A stretch of 46,574 nucleotides of DNA. It comes from Bacillota bacterium (GTDB lineage: Bacteria > Bacillota > Sulfobacillia > Sulfobacillales > JAIMBI01). The position numbers and the translations under genes are program-made. The stretch spans positions 1-46,574 of the forward strand of contig JAJZYZ010000014.1 of assembly GCA_021797815.1 (NCBI GenBank), written 5' to 3'. Under the pieces are notes generated by a model. The model searched no databases. It worked only from the letters and a program-made list of their open reading frames with translations, and had not been told where the DNA came from. How positions within the stretch are numbered: position 1 is the stretch's first letter; the number at the start of each line of letters is the position of its first letter. This document shows positions 31,135 through 39,757 of this stretch, one piece after another.

Positions 31135-32385
31135 TTGGCGGACCCTTACACGGACGAACGGCAGGGGGTTCCGGGCGTAATCCCACCGATGCGGACGGCC
31201 GAATACTGGGTGGCGCGCGACCGGGCGAGGGAGGGCCCTCAGGATCGGGCGGTGGCCGCGTCCCTGGTCCGGAGCGGACTCCTCGATTTGGACCAGGTGG
31301 CGTCACTGCCGGAACCGACAACCGTGCCCCAGGAGCCGCCGCCGGGCTTCCGGGCCGACGGCCGACCCTGGGATGCAGATGCGTGGCAAGGGCTAGTCCG
31401 TCGGCTCCAGCGAACGCGCGTGATCCCGGGTGACCTGGGAGTGACGGTGGGGCGCGTGAGCCTTCGGACCTGGCCTACAGAGGAGCCCGCCTTCCGTGAC
31501 CCACACGACCGGGAGTTTGATCGCTGGCAGGTGACCCGGGTCCACACGTGCGATCCCGTGCGGATCCTGGCCGCCACGGACGATGGCTGGCTGTTCGCCG
31601 CTTCGTCAATCGCTGCGGGCTGGATGCCGGCGGCCGGTGTGGCGCGTGCGGCGCGGGACATATGGGAAAGCCTGCGAAGACCCGTGGACCCGGTGGTCAT
31701 TGTCGGCGCGGGTGTGGTCACTGAGGCGGAGCCGTACCACCCGGAGGTGGCACACCGGTCCCTGGAATTCGGCGCCTGGCTTCCTCCAAGCGGCGAGTCC
31801 AATGTTGGCGGGCAGCACCGCATGGGTCACATCGGGGTGTTGTGTCCAGTTCGCCAACGCGACGGATGGCTTGAACTGCGGCCCGCGCTTATAAAGGATG
31901 ATGGGCGCGCACGCCAGGGGTTCCTCGCCTGTGAGCGAGCCTCACTCCTGCGGACGGCCTTCAGCCAGCTGGGCGACCGGTACGACTGGGGCGACCGTCT
32001 CGGCCACCACGACTGCTCCAGCCTCGTGATGGACGCGTACCGCACGATGGGGGTGCAGATTCCCCGCAACTCCCGGGTGCAAAGCCTTTTTCTGCCCCAC
32101 CGGATCCGCTGGACCCCGGCTGATGACATTCGGCGGCGCTTAGGGGAACTCGAGGAGGCCCGTCCGGGCGATCTGCTGCACATGCCGGGCCATGTTCTCA
32201 TGCATCTCGGCTCGGTGGACGGCGTGCCCTACGCGCTTCATGCGTTTGTCGGCTACGGGATGGAACAGGACGGTGAGACCGCGCCGGTGCTTGTGAACGC
32301 CGTCGAGGTCTCGCCGCTCACGCTCAGGACACGCCGGGGTCCGCGGTTCGTTGAGGTGCTGACCGGCGTGTCGAACATTCTCTAA
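31135..32385 (+). CDS. NlpC/P60-family peptidase with SH3-type domains
   Basis: The 416-residue protein resembles cell-wall peptide hydrolases with an N-terminal stabilising domain, a middle SH3b-type domain (about residues 120-230, with RVHTCDPVRILAATDDGWLF) and a C-terminal NlpC/P60 domain. The latter has the catalytic Cys in GHHDCSSLVMDAYRTMGV and His in GHVLMHLGSV. No signal peptide is visible, so it may cleave imported murein peptides in the cytoplasm like YkfC, or be exported another way. TTG at 31135 is chosen for the strong upstream GGAGGAGGCGAGG; ATG at 31087 and 31189 are alternatives. Its stop is 9 nt from the convergent quinone reductase. Confidence 0.8.
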   Translation: MADPYTDERQGVPGVIPPMRTAEYWVARDRAREGPQDRAVAASLVRSGLLDLDQVASLPEPTTVPQEPPPGFRADGRPWDADAWQGLVRRLQRTRVIPGDLGVTVGRVSLRTWPTEEPAFRDPHDREFDRWQVTRVHTCDPVRILAATDDGWLFAASSIAAGWMPAAGVARAARDIWESLRRPVDPVVIVGAGVVTEAEPYHPEVAHRSLEFGAWLPPSGESNVGGQHRMGHIGVLCPVRQRDGWLELRPALIKDDGRARQGFLACERASLLRTAFSQLGDRYDWGDRLGHHDCSSLVMDAYRTMGVQIPRNSRVQSLFLPHRIRWTPADDIRRRLGELEEARPGDLLHMPGHVLMHLGSVDGVPYALHAFVGYGMEQDGETAPVLVNAVEVSPLTLRTRRGPRFVEVLTGVSNIL

Positions 32386-32394
32386 AGCCGGTGC

Positions 32395-33345
32395 TCAGGC
32401 TTCTGGCAGGAGGACGATCTTGCCGCGTGCACCGGGCTCCATAACGGCCCGGTGCGCGGCCGGAGCGTCTCCGAAGGAAAAGCGCCGGCCCACATGGGGA
32501 TGCAGGGCACCTGTCTTCAGGCCATCGTAAAGCGCCCGGGCGATGCGGGCCGTCTCCTCGGTGGTGGTCCGTCCTGCCATCACTCCCACCAGAGACGCCT
32601 CGCGGCCCATGAGGTCGCGGGGCGTAATCTCGACCGTCCCGCGCGACCCGACCACGACGACCCGCCCGCCTGCCGCGGCCAGGGGGAGCACCCGCCCCAG
32701 TGACTCATGGGCGGCCATCTCAATGATCCCATCAAAACCATGCCCGCCTGTGAAGGCCATGAGGTCTTCGTACGCGTGGTGGTCGGCGGCAGCTGCGCCC
32801 TGCTCCCGCACGAGGGCCCTTCCTGCCTCGGTGCTGGCCGTGCCGACGGTCCTGAGCCCCGCCATGACGGCTAGCTGAAGGGTTGCGATGCCCACGCCGC
32901 CGCTTCCCCCATGGACGAGTACATAGGCCCCGGGGACGAGGCGGCCCGCGATGAAGAGGGCGCGATACGCGGTTACGTAGGGAACGCCGAGGGCCGCGCC
33001 CGCCTCGTAAGATACCCCTTCCGGAAGAGGGTGTACGCGCCTTGGTTCTGCCAGCGCCAGCTCGGCGTAAGTCGCGGTGCCCTGTACCCACACCCGATCG
33101 CCAACCTCAATACCGGTGACGCCGGTTCCCACCGCCTGCACCTCGCCGGCCCCATCACTGCCGGGCGTATAGGGCAGGTCTGGCAGGGAGGCATACTGGC
33201 CCGCGCGGATATATGTCTCCACGGGATTTACTCCCGCGGCATGAATGCGCACCAAGACTTCACCGGCGCCGGGTCTAGGGTCGGCGGCCTCCCGGACGGT
33301 CAGAACCTCCGGACCCCCGAACTGCTCCACCTGTATCGCCCGCAC
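32395..33345 (-). CDS. Zinc-independent quinone oxidoreductase (zeta-crystallin-like MDR)
   Basis: The 316-residue medium-chain dehydrogenase/reductase has the N-terminal FGGPEVLTVREAADPRPG, GVNPVETYIRAG, the YTPGSDGAGEVQAVG segment and the NADPH-binding HGGSGGVGIATLQLA. The structural and catalytic zinc cysteines of alcohol dehydrogenases are missing, as expected for quinone reductases. GTG at 33345 is set by GAGGAGG 8 nt upstream; the frame is open to 33396. It diverges from the cupin gene across an intergenic region with a T-N11-A palindrome, so both may answer to the nearby LysR regulator. Confidence 0.88.
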   Translation of the reverse strand: MRAIQVEQFGGPEVLTVREAADPRPGAGEVLVRIHAAGVNPVETYIRAGQYASLPDLPYTPGSDGAGEVQAVGTGVTGIEVGDRVWVQGTATYAELALAEPRRVHPLPEGVSYEAGAALGVPYVTAYRALFIAGRLVPGAYVLVHGGSGGVGIATLQLAVMAGLRTVGTASTEAGRALVREQGAAAADHHAYEDLMAFTGGHGFDGIIEMAAHESLGRVLPLAAAGGRVVVVGSRGTVEITPRDLMGREASLVGVMAGRTTTEETARIARALYDGLKTGALHPHVGRRFSFGDAPAAHRAVMEPGARGKIVLLPEA

Positions 33346-33383
33346 GGCAGGTTCCTCCTCTATCGTCAGACGGCGCTTGAATC

Positions 33384-33398
33384 CTATGAAAACCATAG
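33384..33398. promoter_or_regulatory. Candidate LysR-type regulator binding site
   Basis: CTATG-AAAAC-CATAG contains a dyad of the T-N11-A form (TATG...CATA) typical of LysR-type sites. It lies between the divergent quinone reductase and cupin genes, close to a LysR-family gene at 33881. Confidence 0.45.
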
Positions 33399-33447
33399 TA
33401 GCATGGGATTAGATAGTTATAGAGGTCAGTGCCGAGGAGGGGACGCG

Positions 33448-33855
33448 GTGGCGAGTGTACGCGATGTGCGAAGCGGCGCCCACTACACGGTGGGGGAGGC
33501 CGGCCCTCTGGCCGAGCTGGACGCCAAGCTGTTCATCGGTCAGCCGATGGGGTTTTCCAGCATGGAGGTGTCCTTGAATCGGATTGCGCCGGGCACGGGA
33601 TCTCCGTTCATGCACCAGCATCGGGAGCATGAAGAGCTCTATCTCTTCTTGCAGGGACATGGACAGTTTCTGATTGACGGCACCGTCATCCCGGTGGAGG
33701 CGGGAACCCTGGTCCGCGTGGAGCCGGAGGCCCGGCGTGCGTGGCGCAACAACGGTGACACGGATCTGGAGTTTATCGTGGTGCAGGCGAACCGTCATTC
33801 CCTGACAGGCCAGGACGGGGTCCGTCTGGAAGATAAGGCTCCCTGGCCCGAATAG
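33448..33855 (+). CDS. Cupin-2 domain protein
   Basis: The 135-residue protein is a single cupin barrel. The first metal motif is visible as HQHREHEELYLFLQGHGQF (H-x-H-x3-E type, with GHG nearby), then TLVRVEPEARRAWRN; the second-motif His is not clear. Such proteins act as dioxygenases, isomerases or sensors; the reaction is not evident. GTG at 33448 is set by GAGGAGGGG. It is followed 25 nt later by a LysR-family gene on the same strand, probably co-regulated. Confidence 0.85.
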   Translation: MASVRDVRSGAHYTVGEAGPLAELDAKLFIGQPMGFSSMEVSLNRIAPGTGSPFMHQHREHEELYLFLQGHGQFLIDGTVIPVEAGTLVRVEPEARRAWRNNGDTDLEFIVVQANRHSLTGQDGVRLEDKAPWPE

Positions 33856-33880
33856 CGGCCACCACCTCGGAGGAACTCGC

Positions 33881-34819
33881 ATGGATCTCGAAGACTTGGC
33901 CCTCTTTCGGGCCGTCGTTCGCTGTCAGAGCATTACGCGGGCCGCCCGCCTGTTCGGCATGACGCAGTCGACGGCCAGCCGCCATCTGCAGCGGCTCGAG
34001 CGCGCCATGGGCGCCTCGCTTCTGGACCGGAGCACCAGTCCGGTCCGGCCGACGGCGCGCGGTCAGCGTCTCTTGCAGTTTGCCGAGGTCACGCTCGACC
34101 GCTTCGAGGCATTGAGAGTCGAGACTGAGAACCCTGCCGACCAGCGGGGGGAGCTTCGCATCGGTGCCAGTTCGGCGCCGACGATGGGACCGCTGGGCGT
34201 GTGGCTCTCGGAGTTTGGCCGCAGCCATCCGGGAGTGAGGGTCCGGCTTTCCCTGGCGGGATCACACGCCGTGGAGCGCTCTGTCCTCGCGCATCATGTC
34301 GGCGTCGGATTTGTGGGGGGGACCCCCGAAGACTGCTGTCTTGATGTGCTGCCGGTGGCTCGAGATCGCATTCGGCTTATCTTGCCGAAGGCGAGCGCAC
34401 CGCAGGGAGCCGATGTGGATCCGGCCTGGCTTGGGGTGGCGGCCTTCATCGCCCGCGATGAAGACTCGGCCACCTGGGAAATTGTCCGCCGCCGCTTCGT
34501 AGAACGCGGTTGGGAACTGCCGTCGGAGCCGGTGCTGGTGGCCGATTCGGCAGAGGCGCAGCTGTCTGCCGTCCGCGCTGGGATGGGCGTCGCATTCGTG
34601 TCCGAGGCGATCCTGAGCCCGCAAGACCCGACTATCGTGGCGTGTGACGTCCGTGGTTTGAATCTTGAGCGCACGCTTTTTCTGGTGAGCGATCCGGCTC
34701 ATCTGCTGCGGGACCCGCTCAGTATGGAGTTTCGCCGCTTTATCGCCGAGCGCACGGCGCTTCGCGAAGAGGACCGGCCAGGGCTCCGGGTAGCGGGCGG
34801 CATGACCGCTCATCGCTGA
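33881..34819 (+). CDS. LysR-family transcriptional regulator
   Basis: The 312-residue protein has the LysR helix-turn-helix (LALFRAVVRCQSITRAARLF then TQSTASRHLQRLERAMGASL, about residues 5-48) and a periplasmic-binding-like effector domain from about residue 90 (GELRIGASSAPTMGPLGVWL; AVRAGMGVAFVSEAIL). Ligand unknown. ATG at 33881 follows CGGAGGAAC. It lies just after the cupin gene, and a T-N11-A palindrome lies between the divergent cupin and quinone reductase genes. It probably controls one or both. Confidence 0.92.
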   Translation: MDLEDLALFRAVVRCQSITRAARLFGMTQSTASRHLQRLERAMGASLLDRSTSPVRPTARGQRLLQFAEVTLDRFEALRVETENPADQRGELRIGASSAPTMGPLGVWLSEFGRSHPGVRVRLSLAGSHAVERSVLAHHVGVGFVGGTPEDCCLDVLPVARDRIRLILPKASAPQGADVDPAWLGVAAFIARDEDSATWEIVRRRFVERGWELPSEPVLVADSAEAQLSAVRAGMGVAFVSEAILSPQDPTIVACDVRGLNLERTLFLVSDPAHLLRDPLSMEFRRFIAERTALREEDRPGLRVAGGMTAHR

Positions 34820-34854
34820 GGCGAAGGCGCCACGATTTTTTGACTGAGTGAGGA

Positions 34855-35862
34855 GTGAGTGGGCTGCGCATCGCAATCATCGTGCCCGACGGGACGCCCG
34901 TAGCGGGCGGCAACTGGACGACGGCGCTCAGGCTCGAAGCGGGGCTTCTGGCGCGCGGGCATGACGTGCACTTCTCGTACCTGAAGGACGCCCGTCCGGA
35001 GGCGGCTGACGTCGTGCACGCTCTGAATGCCCGCTCGGTCGGTGTGCCGCTTCTGCGGGCAGGCCTCAATCCCGCGTCAGTACTCGTGACCTGGACCGGG
35101 ACGGACCTGTGGCACCCGGAACCTTTTGCTGACGCTGACCGGGATCTCTTGCGGATGGCGGCGGGCCACACCGTGCTGGGCCGCGACGCCATCGTGCAGG
35201 TAAGCCACAAGCTCGGTCTGCCCGCCGACGACATCGTGCTGGTGCCGCCCGGTGTCGACACCGAACGGTTTTCTCCCGCCGGCCCTCGGGTGGACCTGCC
35301 GCGGCCCACGCTGCTCCTTCCCGGGGCCGGACGACAGGAGAAAGGCACCCTCGATGCCATCGACCTGGTGGATGCCTTAAACCGGCTCCTGCCCGTTCAT
35401 CTCGCCATCGTAAGCCCCGCCCGGGACCCGGATTACTGGGGCAAGGTGGAAAAGCGTGTCATGGATTCGCCCGCGACGCATTGGTACGGCACCGTGGAGC
35501 TTCGTGAAATGCCGGCGTGGTATCGAGCGGCGGACCTCGTTATCAATACGTCCTACACCGAAGGTCTCTCCAATGCGCTGCTGGAGGCACTGGCATGCGG
35601 TCGGCCGGTGCTGGCGCGGGACATCCCCGGGAATCGGGCGCTCCTTCATGGCGCGGGCGCCGGTCGGCTGTTTCGCACGCCCACCGAATTTGTCGATTCC
35701 GCCACGGAGCTGCTGACCCAGGCGGACGCGGCGGAACGGCTTTCGAACCGGGCCCGTGCACACGTGCTCCGCCACTTCACACTCACGCGCGAGATCGACA
35801 GGTTTCTGGCGTTGTACCGCCGCATGACGGAAAGTCCCTGCGAACAGGGAGCCGGGCAATAG
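34855..35862 (+). CDS. GT4-like glycosyltransferase
   Basis: The 335-residue protein has two Rossmann-like halves of the GT-B fold. The N-terminal part has RIAIIVPDGTPVAGGNWTTAL and VTWTGTDLW, and the C-terminal part has VPPGVDTERFSP and LPGAGRQEKGTLDAI. The sugar-nucleotide signature EGLSNALLEALACGRPVLA (E-x7-E) is present. It likely transfers a sugar from a nucleotide sugar in the cytoplasm; donor and acceptor are unknown. GTG at 34855 gives the right N-terminus, but AGTGAGG is very close to it, so the start is not firm. The Nudix gene follows 41 nt after its stop. Confidence 0.86.
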   Translation: MSGLRIAIIVPDGTPVAGGNWTTALRLEAGLLARGHDVHFSYLKDARPEAADVVHALNARSVGVPLLRAGLNPASVLVTWTGTDLWHPEPFADADRDLLRMAAGHTVLGRDAIVQVSHKLGLPADDIVLVPPGVDTERFSPAGPRVDLPRPTLLLPGAGRQEKGTLDAIDLVDALNRLLPVHLAIVSPARDPDYWGKVEKRVMDSPATHWYGTVELREMPAWYRAADLVINTSYTEGLSNALLEALACGRPVLARDIPGNRALLHGAGAGRLFRTPTEFVDSATELLTQADAAERLSNRARAHVLRHFTLTREIDRFLALYRRMTESPCEQGAGQ

Positions 35863-35903
35863 CCGGGCTGCGTGATCCACGCGACCTCAGCGCCGCGGCC
35901 CTG

Positions 35904-36395
35904 GTGAAGCCGCGGCACTGCGCCGGGTGCGGGCGGCCCGATCCCTGGGAAGATGCCGGGCAGGGGCGGGTCCGGTGCCGCGCCTGTGGATTTGTCGTGT
36001 GGTCAAACCCCGTGCCGGTGGCGCTGGCCGTGCAGCCGGTCGGGGCGGGCGTGCTTCTGGTGAGGCGTGCGCAGGACCCGGGCCGTGGGCTGTGGGCCCT
36101 TCCCGGAGGGTACCTGAATCCCCATGAAGCGCCGGACGATGCGGCAGTCCGCGAGCTGCAAGAGGAGACCGGAGTCGGGGGCCGTGAGCCCCGTCTGGTG
36201 GCGGTGATGGGAGGTCTGCGGGACAACACCGTGATCATCGCCTACCGCATGGAACCGTTGACGGAGCTCGACCGACTCGTGACCGACTCCCCCGAAGAGG
36301 TGCTGGACGTGCAGGTGTTTCTGCTCGATGAGCTCCCGCTCCTCGCCTTTTCCGCGCACGAGGAGATTCTGGCGGCCGTCTTTCAAAACCCCTGA
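35904..36395 (+). CDS. Nudix hydrolase with zinc-ribbon N-terminus
   Basis: The 163-residue protein has an N-terminal zinc ribbon (CAGCGRPDPW and RCRACGFVVWSNP: C-x2-C and C-x2-C) and a Nudix box GGYLNPHEAPDDAAVRELQE, completed by ETGV (G-x5-E-x7-R-E-U-x-E-E-x-G-U). It resembles NADH-pyrophosphatase-like and ADP-ribose hydrolases with a ribbon. GTG at 35904 precedes the first ribbon Cys; no strong ribosome-binding site is seen and the frame is open upstream, so the start may be earlier. It closely follows the glycosyltransferase and may remove nucleotide-sugar by-products, which is an inference. Confidence 0.84.
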   Translation: MKPRHCAGCGRPDPWEDAGQGRVRCRACGFVVWSNPVPVALAVQPVGAGVLLVRRAQDPGRGLWALPGGYLNPHEAPDDAAVRELQEETGVGGREPRLVAVMGGLRDNTVIIAYRMEPLTELDRLVTDSPEEVLDVQVFLLDELPLLAFSAHEEILAAVFQNP

Positions 36396-37947
36396 CGGCG
36401 CGGTTCGAAGCTTCCCGCTGCCGTCGCTGGACTTAAGTCAAACCCTCCGCCGGCAGGATCCCTCCCCGAAGAAGGGACCTGCGCCGTCCCGACGCGTCGG
36501 GTTCGACCATCCCGCGATGGGTGTCCCTCTCTCATTCCACGCGTACGATGCGGCGTAATCCCCGTCGTCTCACGGCAGACCGATCGATTGTTTGTGGTCG
36601 TGCGGGTGTCGTGGGTTGACGGATGGGGGAGGGGGCAATCGAAACGCGTTCAGAGCGTCTGCGTCCACGCGCGCCGCAGCAGATCGACGGCCCGAGATGG
36701 CGGCCATCGCGAAAGCGAGGCAGCAAATCGACGCAGGCTGTCGCGAGCTGGGAGACTCCCCGAGGCGACGGCTCCCAGCCACCCAGGATAGCAGCGGGCT
36801 CGGGGCGTACATCCGATAGTGGACCCGACCCGTCGTCAGTGCGGCCCCTTGAAGCGGTCCAACGAGACGATGACCTCACAGAGCCAGGCTGGCGGACTCG
36901 CCTGACTCTTCGGCGAGATGGAAAGCGCCGCGGAACGGCTGCGGACGCGGCATGACCAGCTGTTCGCCGCCGCGACGCCTGACTCGCCCGGCGGGAAGGC
37001 GGATGCCGCCTTCGATGTGGATTGTGGGCGATCCCGGTCAGGCCTTCCGAACCTGTTCACGAGTCCCGCGTCGCGTGCGATGCGCGGAGCGCAAGACAAG
37101 CGTCCTCACCACAGGCTTCGTACGTTCAACGGTGCGGGAATGGCCATCGCCAACCCGATCTTCCCCGACCGACACTCCGGTGGCCGCCATCGTTGCCATT
37201 CCGCCCTTTACGAGGCGGTATGTCTTCGTGGAACGGAAAACCTCCGCGAAGCCCCTAATAGCTGGAGAGGCCCGGAGGACGCTCCGTTGGTGGGAGGGAT
37301 GGCCCTTACGAGCGTCCCCGTGCCGTCCGCCGACTCCAGGTGGGGCTCCGGGCCGGCGTCTTTGACCGCCGGCTGCCATGCTGGCCGGCCGGCTCACCCT
37401 GGACGCCGACGTCTTGGCCGCGCATCAGCCGCTTGGCCCCAGCCATGGGGAGGCGGTATGTCAAGCGATGAAAGAGGTTCCTTGAGCTTCTATAGGACGC
37501 GGGCGCTCACCTGGTTGCCATCCGACCGGTCGGCGTTCGCCAACTTCTCCACGTCCCGTACAAACAGAGACCTAAGCCGACCATCACTACAACCCATCTA
37601 TATGTCACGAGCGAGGAAGCGAGCCTCCAAGCACCCGGCTTGGATTGCGGAGTTATCTTGGGACTTGCAAGCGGCGATCTGGCGGAGCAGCACCACGCAA
37701 AACGGGTGGCCGACATTCGACCGGGTGAATCGGATGACCTGATAGTGACCTCGTACAGCCGGGGGATCCAATGTCCCACGCCCATCAGCAAGAGCCCGCT
37801 CCCCCCAACCACCCCGCCAACCTTCCTGGAGACCTGGTGATTAGTGGCTCGTGGACGACTCCTACGGGTTTCGGAGCGCCCAAACCTGTGGCCGGTGGTC
37901 CCCGCCGGGGACCGCGCTGGTCGTTCACCGTAACGCGACGTCCGGGA
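36396..37947. other. Decayed region without intact genes
   Basis: About 1.55 kb with many short overlapping frames on both strands, none with a ribosome-binding site and recognisable motif over a useful length. It contains a perfect 14-bp palindrome (CCCGACGCGTCGGG, 36488-36501). Near 37493-37610 there is a possible tyrosine-recombinase relic, listed separately. The lack of intact genes, in an otherwise tightly packed window, suggests an old mobile-element landing site. Confidence 0.5.
37493..37613 (+). pseudogene. Possible tyrosine-recombinase (integrase) C-terminal relic
   Basis: In one plus-strand frame, after a TAG, the sequence reads DAGAHLVAIRPVGVRQLLHV, followed by TITTTHLYVTSEE. This resembles the end of phage-type integrases (LxxAGxxLxxIQxLLGH, then TTxIYTHVT), with an apparent insertion and a lost G-H step. 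The catalytic Tyr would fall at HLYVT. Upstream motifs are not found, so this is at best a fragment. Confidence 0.35.
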
Positions 37948-38496
37948 TCACGGGGTTCCCCGGCGGGCGGTCTCGGTCCGCGGTTTCCCGTTACGGGTCG
38001 GCCCGGCTGAGGCCGATGGCGGCCGGGAACCCTTTTCGGCGGAGCGAAAGCCCGACCCGCGGGTGCTGACGATGATGCCGATTCCGGATACCCAGACGGT
38101 TACCAGTGCGATGGCCGGTGACGCATGCCACCATAAGGAGCCCATGGCCCATTGGGCCAGCGCATGGAGCGTCGCGAGCGCCGCCAGGGGGATCCACCAG
38201 GGACGCCCCCGGCTGGTGTACGCCACCAGGCCGAGCGCCGTAAAGAAGCTCAGCGACGTAGCGTCCGAGTAAAAGCCGACCGCCAGGATCCCGAAGCCCA
38301 GAACAGCACAGGCCCATAGCGCTCTTGAACCGCCGCGCCGATTGCGCAGGCCCACCAGGACGGTCGCAAGGAACAACCAGGCCCACGGCCACCAGATAAC
38401 CCACGGAATCTGGGCGTGGATGTGAAAGAGATGGTTGAAGGCAACAGCATCCCACACGGCCGCCACCGCGGTCCCGATGTAGAGGGCGGTCGGCAT
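37948..38496 (-). CDS. Integral membrane protein of unknown function
   Basis: The 182-residue protein has about five hydrophobic segments (near residues 2-20, 27-45, 55-70, 78-90 and 115-135) with Trp-rich loops (VIWWPWAWLFL; GRPWWIPLAAL; MGSLWWHASPA) and a basic Ser-rich C-terminal tail. I do not recognise a family. ATG at 38496 is set by GGAGCCCCGG. It lies downstream of the qox operon on the same strand, separated by a strong hairpin at 38576-38611, and may be part of the same transcription unit. Confidence 0.7.
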   Translation of the reverse strand: MPTALYIGTAVAAVWDAVAFNHLFHIHAQIPWVIWWPWAWLFLATVLVGLRNRRGGSRALWACAVLGFGILAVGFYSDATSLSFFTALGLVAYTSRGRPWWIPLAALATLHALAQWAMGSLWWHASPAIALVTVWVSGIGIIVSTRGSGFRSAEKGSRPPSASAGPTRNGKPRTETARRGTP

Positions 38497-38575
38497 CCGG
38501 GGCTCCGCTTGACTACTCAGGGCGCCACCCCCCTGGGCCACCTTACCGGCGGTCCTCAGGCTTCCTCTAAATGCT

Positions 38576-38611
38576 ACCGGTATGCCCGCGCAAGACGACG
38601 CGGGCACCGGT
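38576..38611. repeat. Strong 13-bp hairpin between qoxD and the downstream membrane protein
   Basis: ACCGG, a TA bulge and TGCCCGCG pair with CGCGGGCA and CCGGT around an 8-nt loop. No T run follows on either strand, so it looks more like an mRNA-stabilising or processing element than a standard intrinsic terminator. Confidence 0.6.
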
Positions 38612-38740
38612 GCGACGGAACGGGTTCAGTGGTCTTGATGCCGGTATGCCATCCGCTGTCGGGTCACGCTCGATCGGTGGGATAGATTATCGCCGTCCGC
38701 CGTGAAGGGGCCTTCTTCCGCCGACCGCACCGACGAGGGG

Positions 38741-39106
38741 TTAGGACACGCCAGCCTTGAACATCATGATCCAGACCGACATGCCGATCAGTCCGAGCGC
38801 GATGAAGAAGGCCAGCCCGAGCGGAACGATCTGCCAGGCGGGGCCGCGGCTCTCACGGATATGCATGAAAACACCGAGCTGCAGGGCGGCCTGGCCGACG
38901 GCCAGCGTCAGGATGACCGCGAGGAGCACGACCGGCGGCATGAGGTGACGGGTGACCAGAAAGAACGAGCCGAAAGTAAGGATGATGGAGCCCGCGTAGC
39001 CGAATACCTGGGCGACGGGAAAACCTTCCGCGTGGACACGCGGCTCGAGAAACGCGAGGCCTTCCTCCCGGGCGCTCTCTTCGGGCGCCGTCCGCGGTTC
39101 CGCCAT
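38741..39106 (-). CDS. qoxD: Quinol oxidase subunit IV
   Basis: The 121-residue protein has three membrane helices (VFGYAGSIILTFGSFFLVTR; VLLAVILTLAVGQAALQLGVF; LGLAFFIALGLIGMSVWIMM) and the HIRES motif after the second, the usual features of CyoD/QoxD/CtaF small subunits. It supports assembly of the terminal oxidase. ATG at 39106 follows GGGGAGA. It is the last gene of the qoxABCD operon, starting 25 nt after the subunit III stop. Confidence 0.9.
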   Translation of the reverse strand: MAEPRTAPEESAREEGLAFLEPRVHAEGFPVAQVFGYAGSIILTFGSFFLVTRHLMPPVVLLAVILTLAVGQAALQLGVFMHIRESRGPAWQIVPLGLAFFIALGLIGMSVWIMMFKAGVS

Positions 39107-39130
39107 ATCAGTCTCCCCTCTCGCAGCCTA

Positions 39131-39757
39131 TCAGCCGATCTTGCCGCCGAGGTATACAAACGTGAAGATGAACACCCAGACAATGTCTAGAAAGTGCCAG
39201 TACAGTGAGAACGTGTACAGCTTGCGCGCCGTGACCGGGGTGATGCCCCGTCGGGCCACCTGGAAGAGGAGCGTCACCGCCCACACGATGCCGAAAGTCA
39301 CATGGGCTCCATGGGTGCCCACCAGCACATAGAAAGCGGACAGGAACGCGCTCTGGTGCCAGGTGAGACCCTGGCCCACCATCGACGTGAAGTCGTGGAT
39401 CTCGCTTGTCACGAATCCGGCACCCAGGACGAGGGTCGCCGCGAGCCAGAAGAACAGCATCCGCGTCCGTCCGGTCCGCATCGCCCAGATGGCAAGTCCC
39501 ACCGTGAAACTTGAGGTCAGGAGCAGGAGGGTCTCCAGGAGCACCGGACCGTAATGAAACACCTGGGCCGGTCCCGGCGCCAGGGCCACCCGCGAGCGAT
39601 ACACGGCGTACGAGGCAAAGAGGCTGGCGAAGATGAGCACGTCGGTGACCAGAAACATCCAGAAGCCAGTGATCTTGATGCTCTCGCGGTCGTCTGCGAG
39701 TTCGAGGGGAAGCCCTGGGGCGAGCCCCGTCTCCTCTTCTGCCAGTGGAAGACTCAT
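39131..39757 (-). CDS. qoxC: Quinol oxidase subunit III
   Basis: The 208-residue five-helix protein belongs to the CyoC/QoxC type of subunit III. FWMFLVTDVLIFASLFASYAVY starts the first helix; GAGFVTSEIHDFTSM, VGTHGAHVTFGIVWAV and the C-terminal YWHFLDIVWVFIFTFVYL are typical. The Glu/His pair of the DCCD-sensitive helix is seen at SEIHD. Its ATG overlaps the subunit I stop by 4 nt (ATGA), so it is translated with it. Confidence 0.94.
   Translation of the reverse strand: MSLPLAEEETGLAPGLPLELADDRESIKITGFWMFLVTDVLIFASLFASYAVYRSRVALAPGPAQVFHYGPVLLETLLLLTSSFTVGLAIWAMRTGRTRMLFFWLAATLVLGAGFVTSEIHDFTSMVGQGLTWHQSAFLSAFYVLVGTHGAHVTFGIVWAVTLLFQVARRGITPVTARKLYTFSLYWHFLDIVWVFIFTFVYLGGKIG

Noticed and set aside
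36918-37742. 274-codon plus-strand frame in the gene-poor region
   Set aside because: No ribosome-binding site, no motif, and competing frames are equally long; the integrase-like relic lies in another frame.
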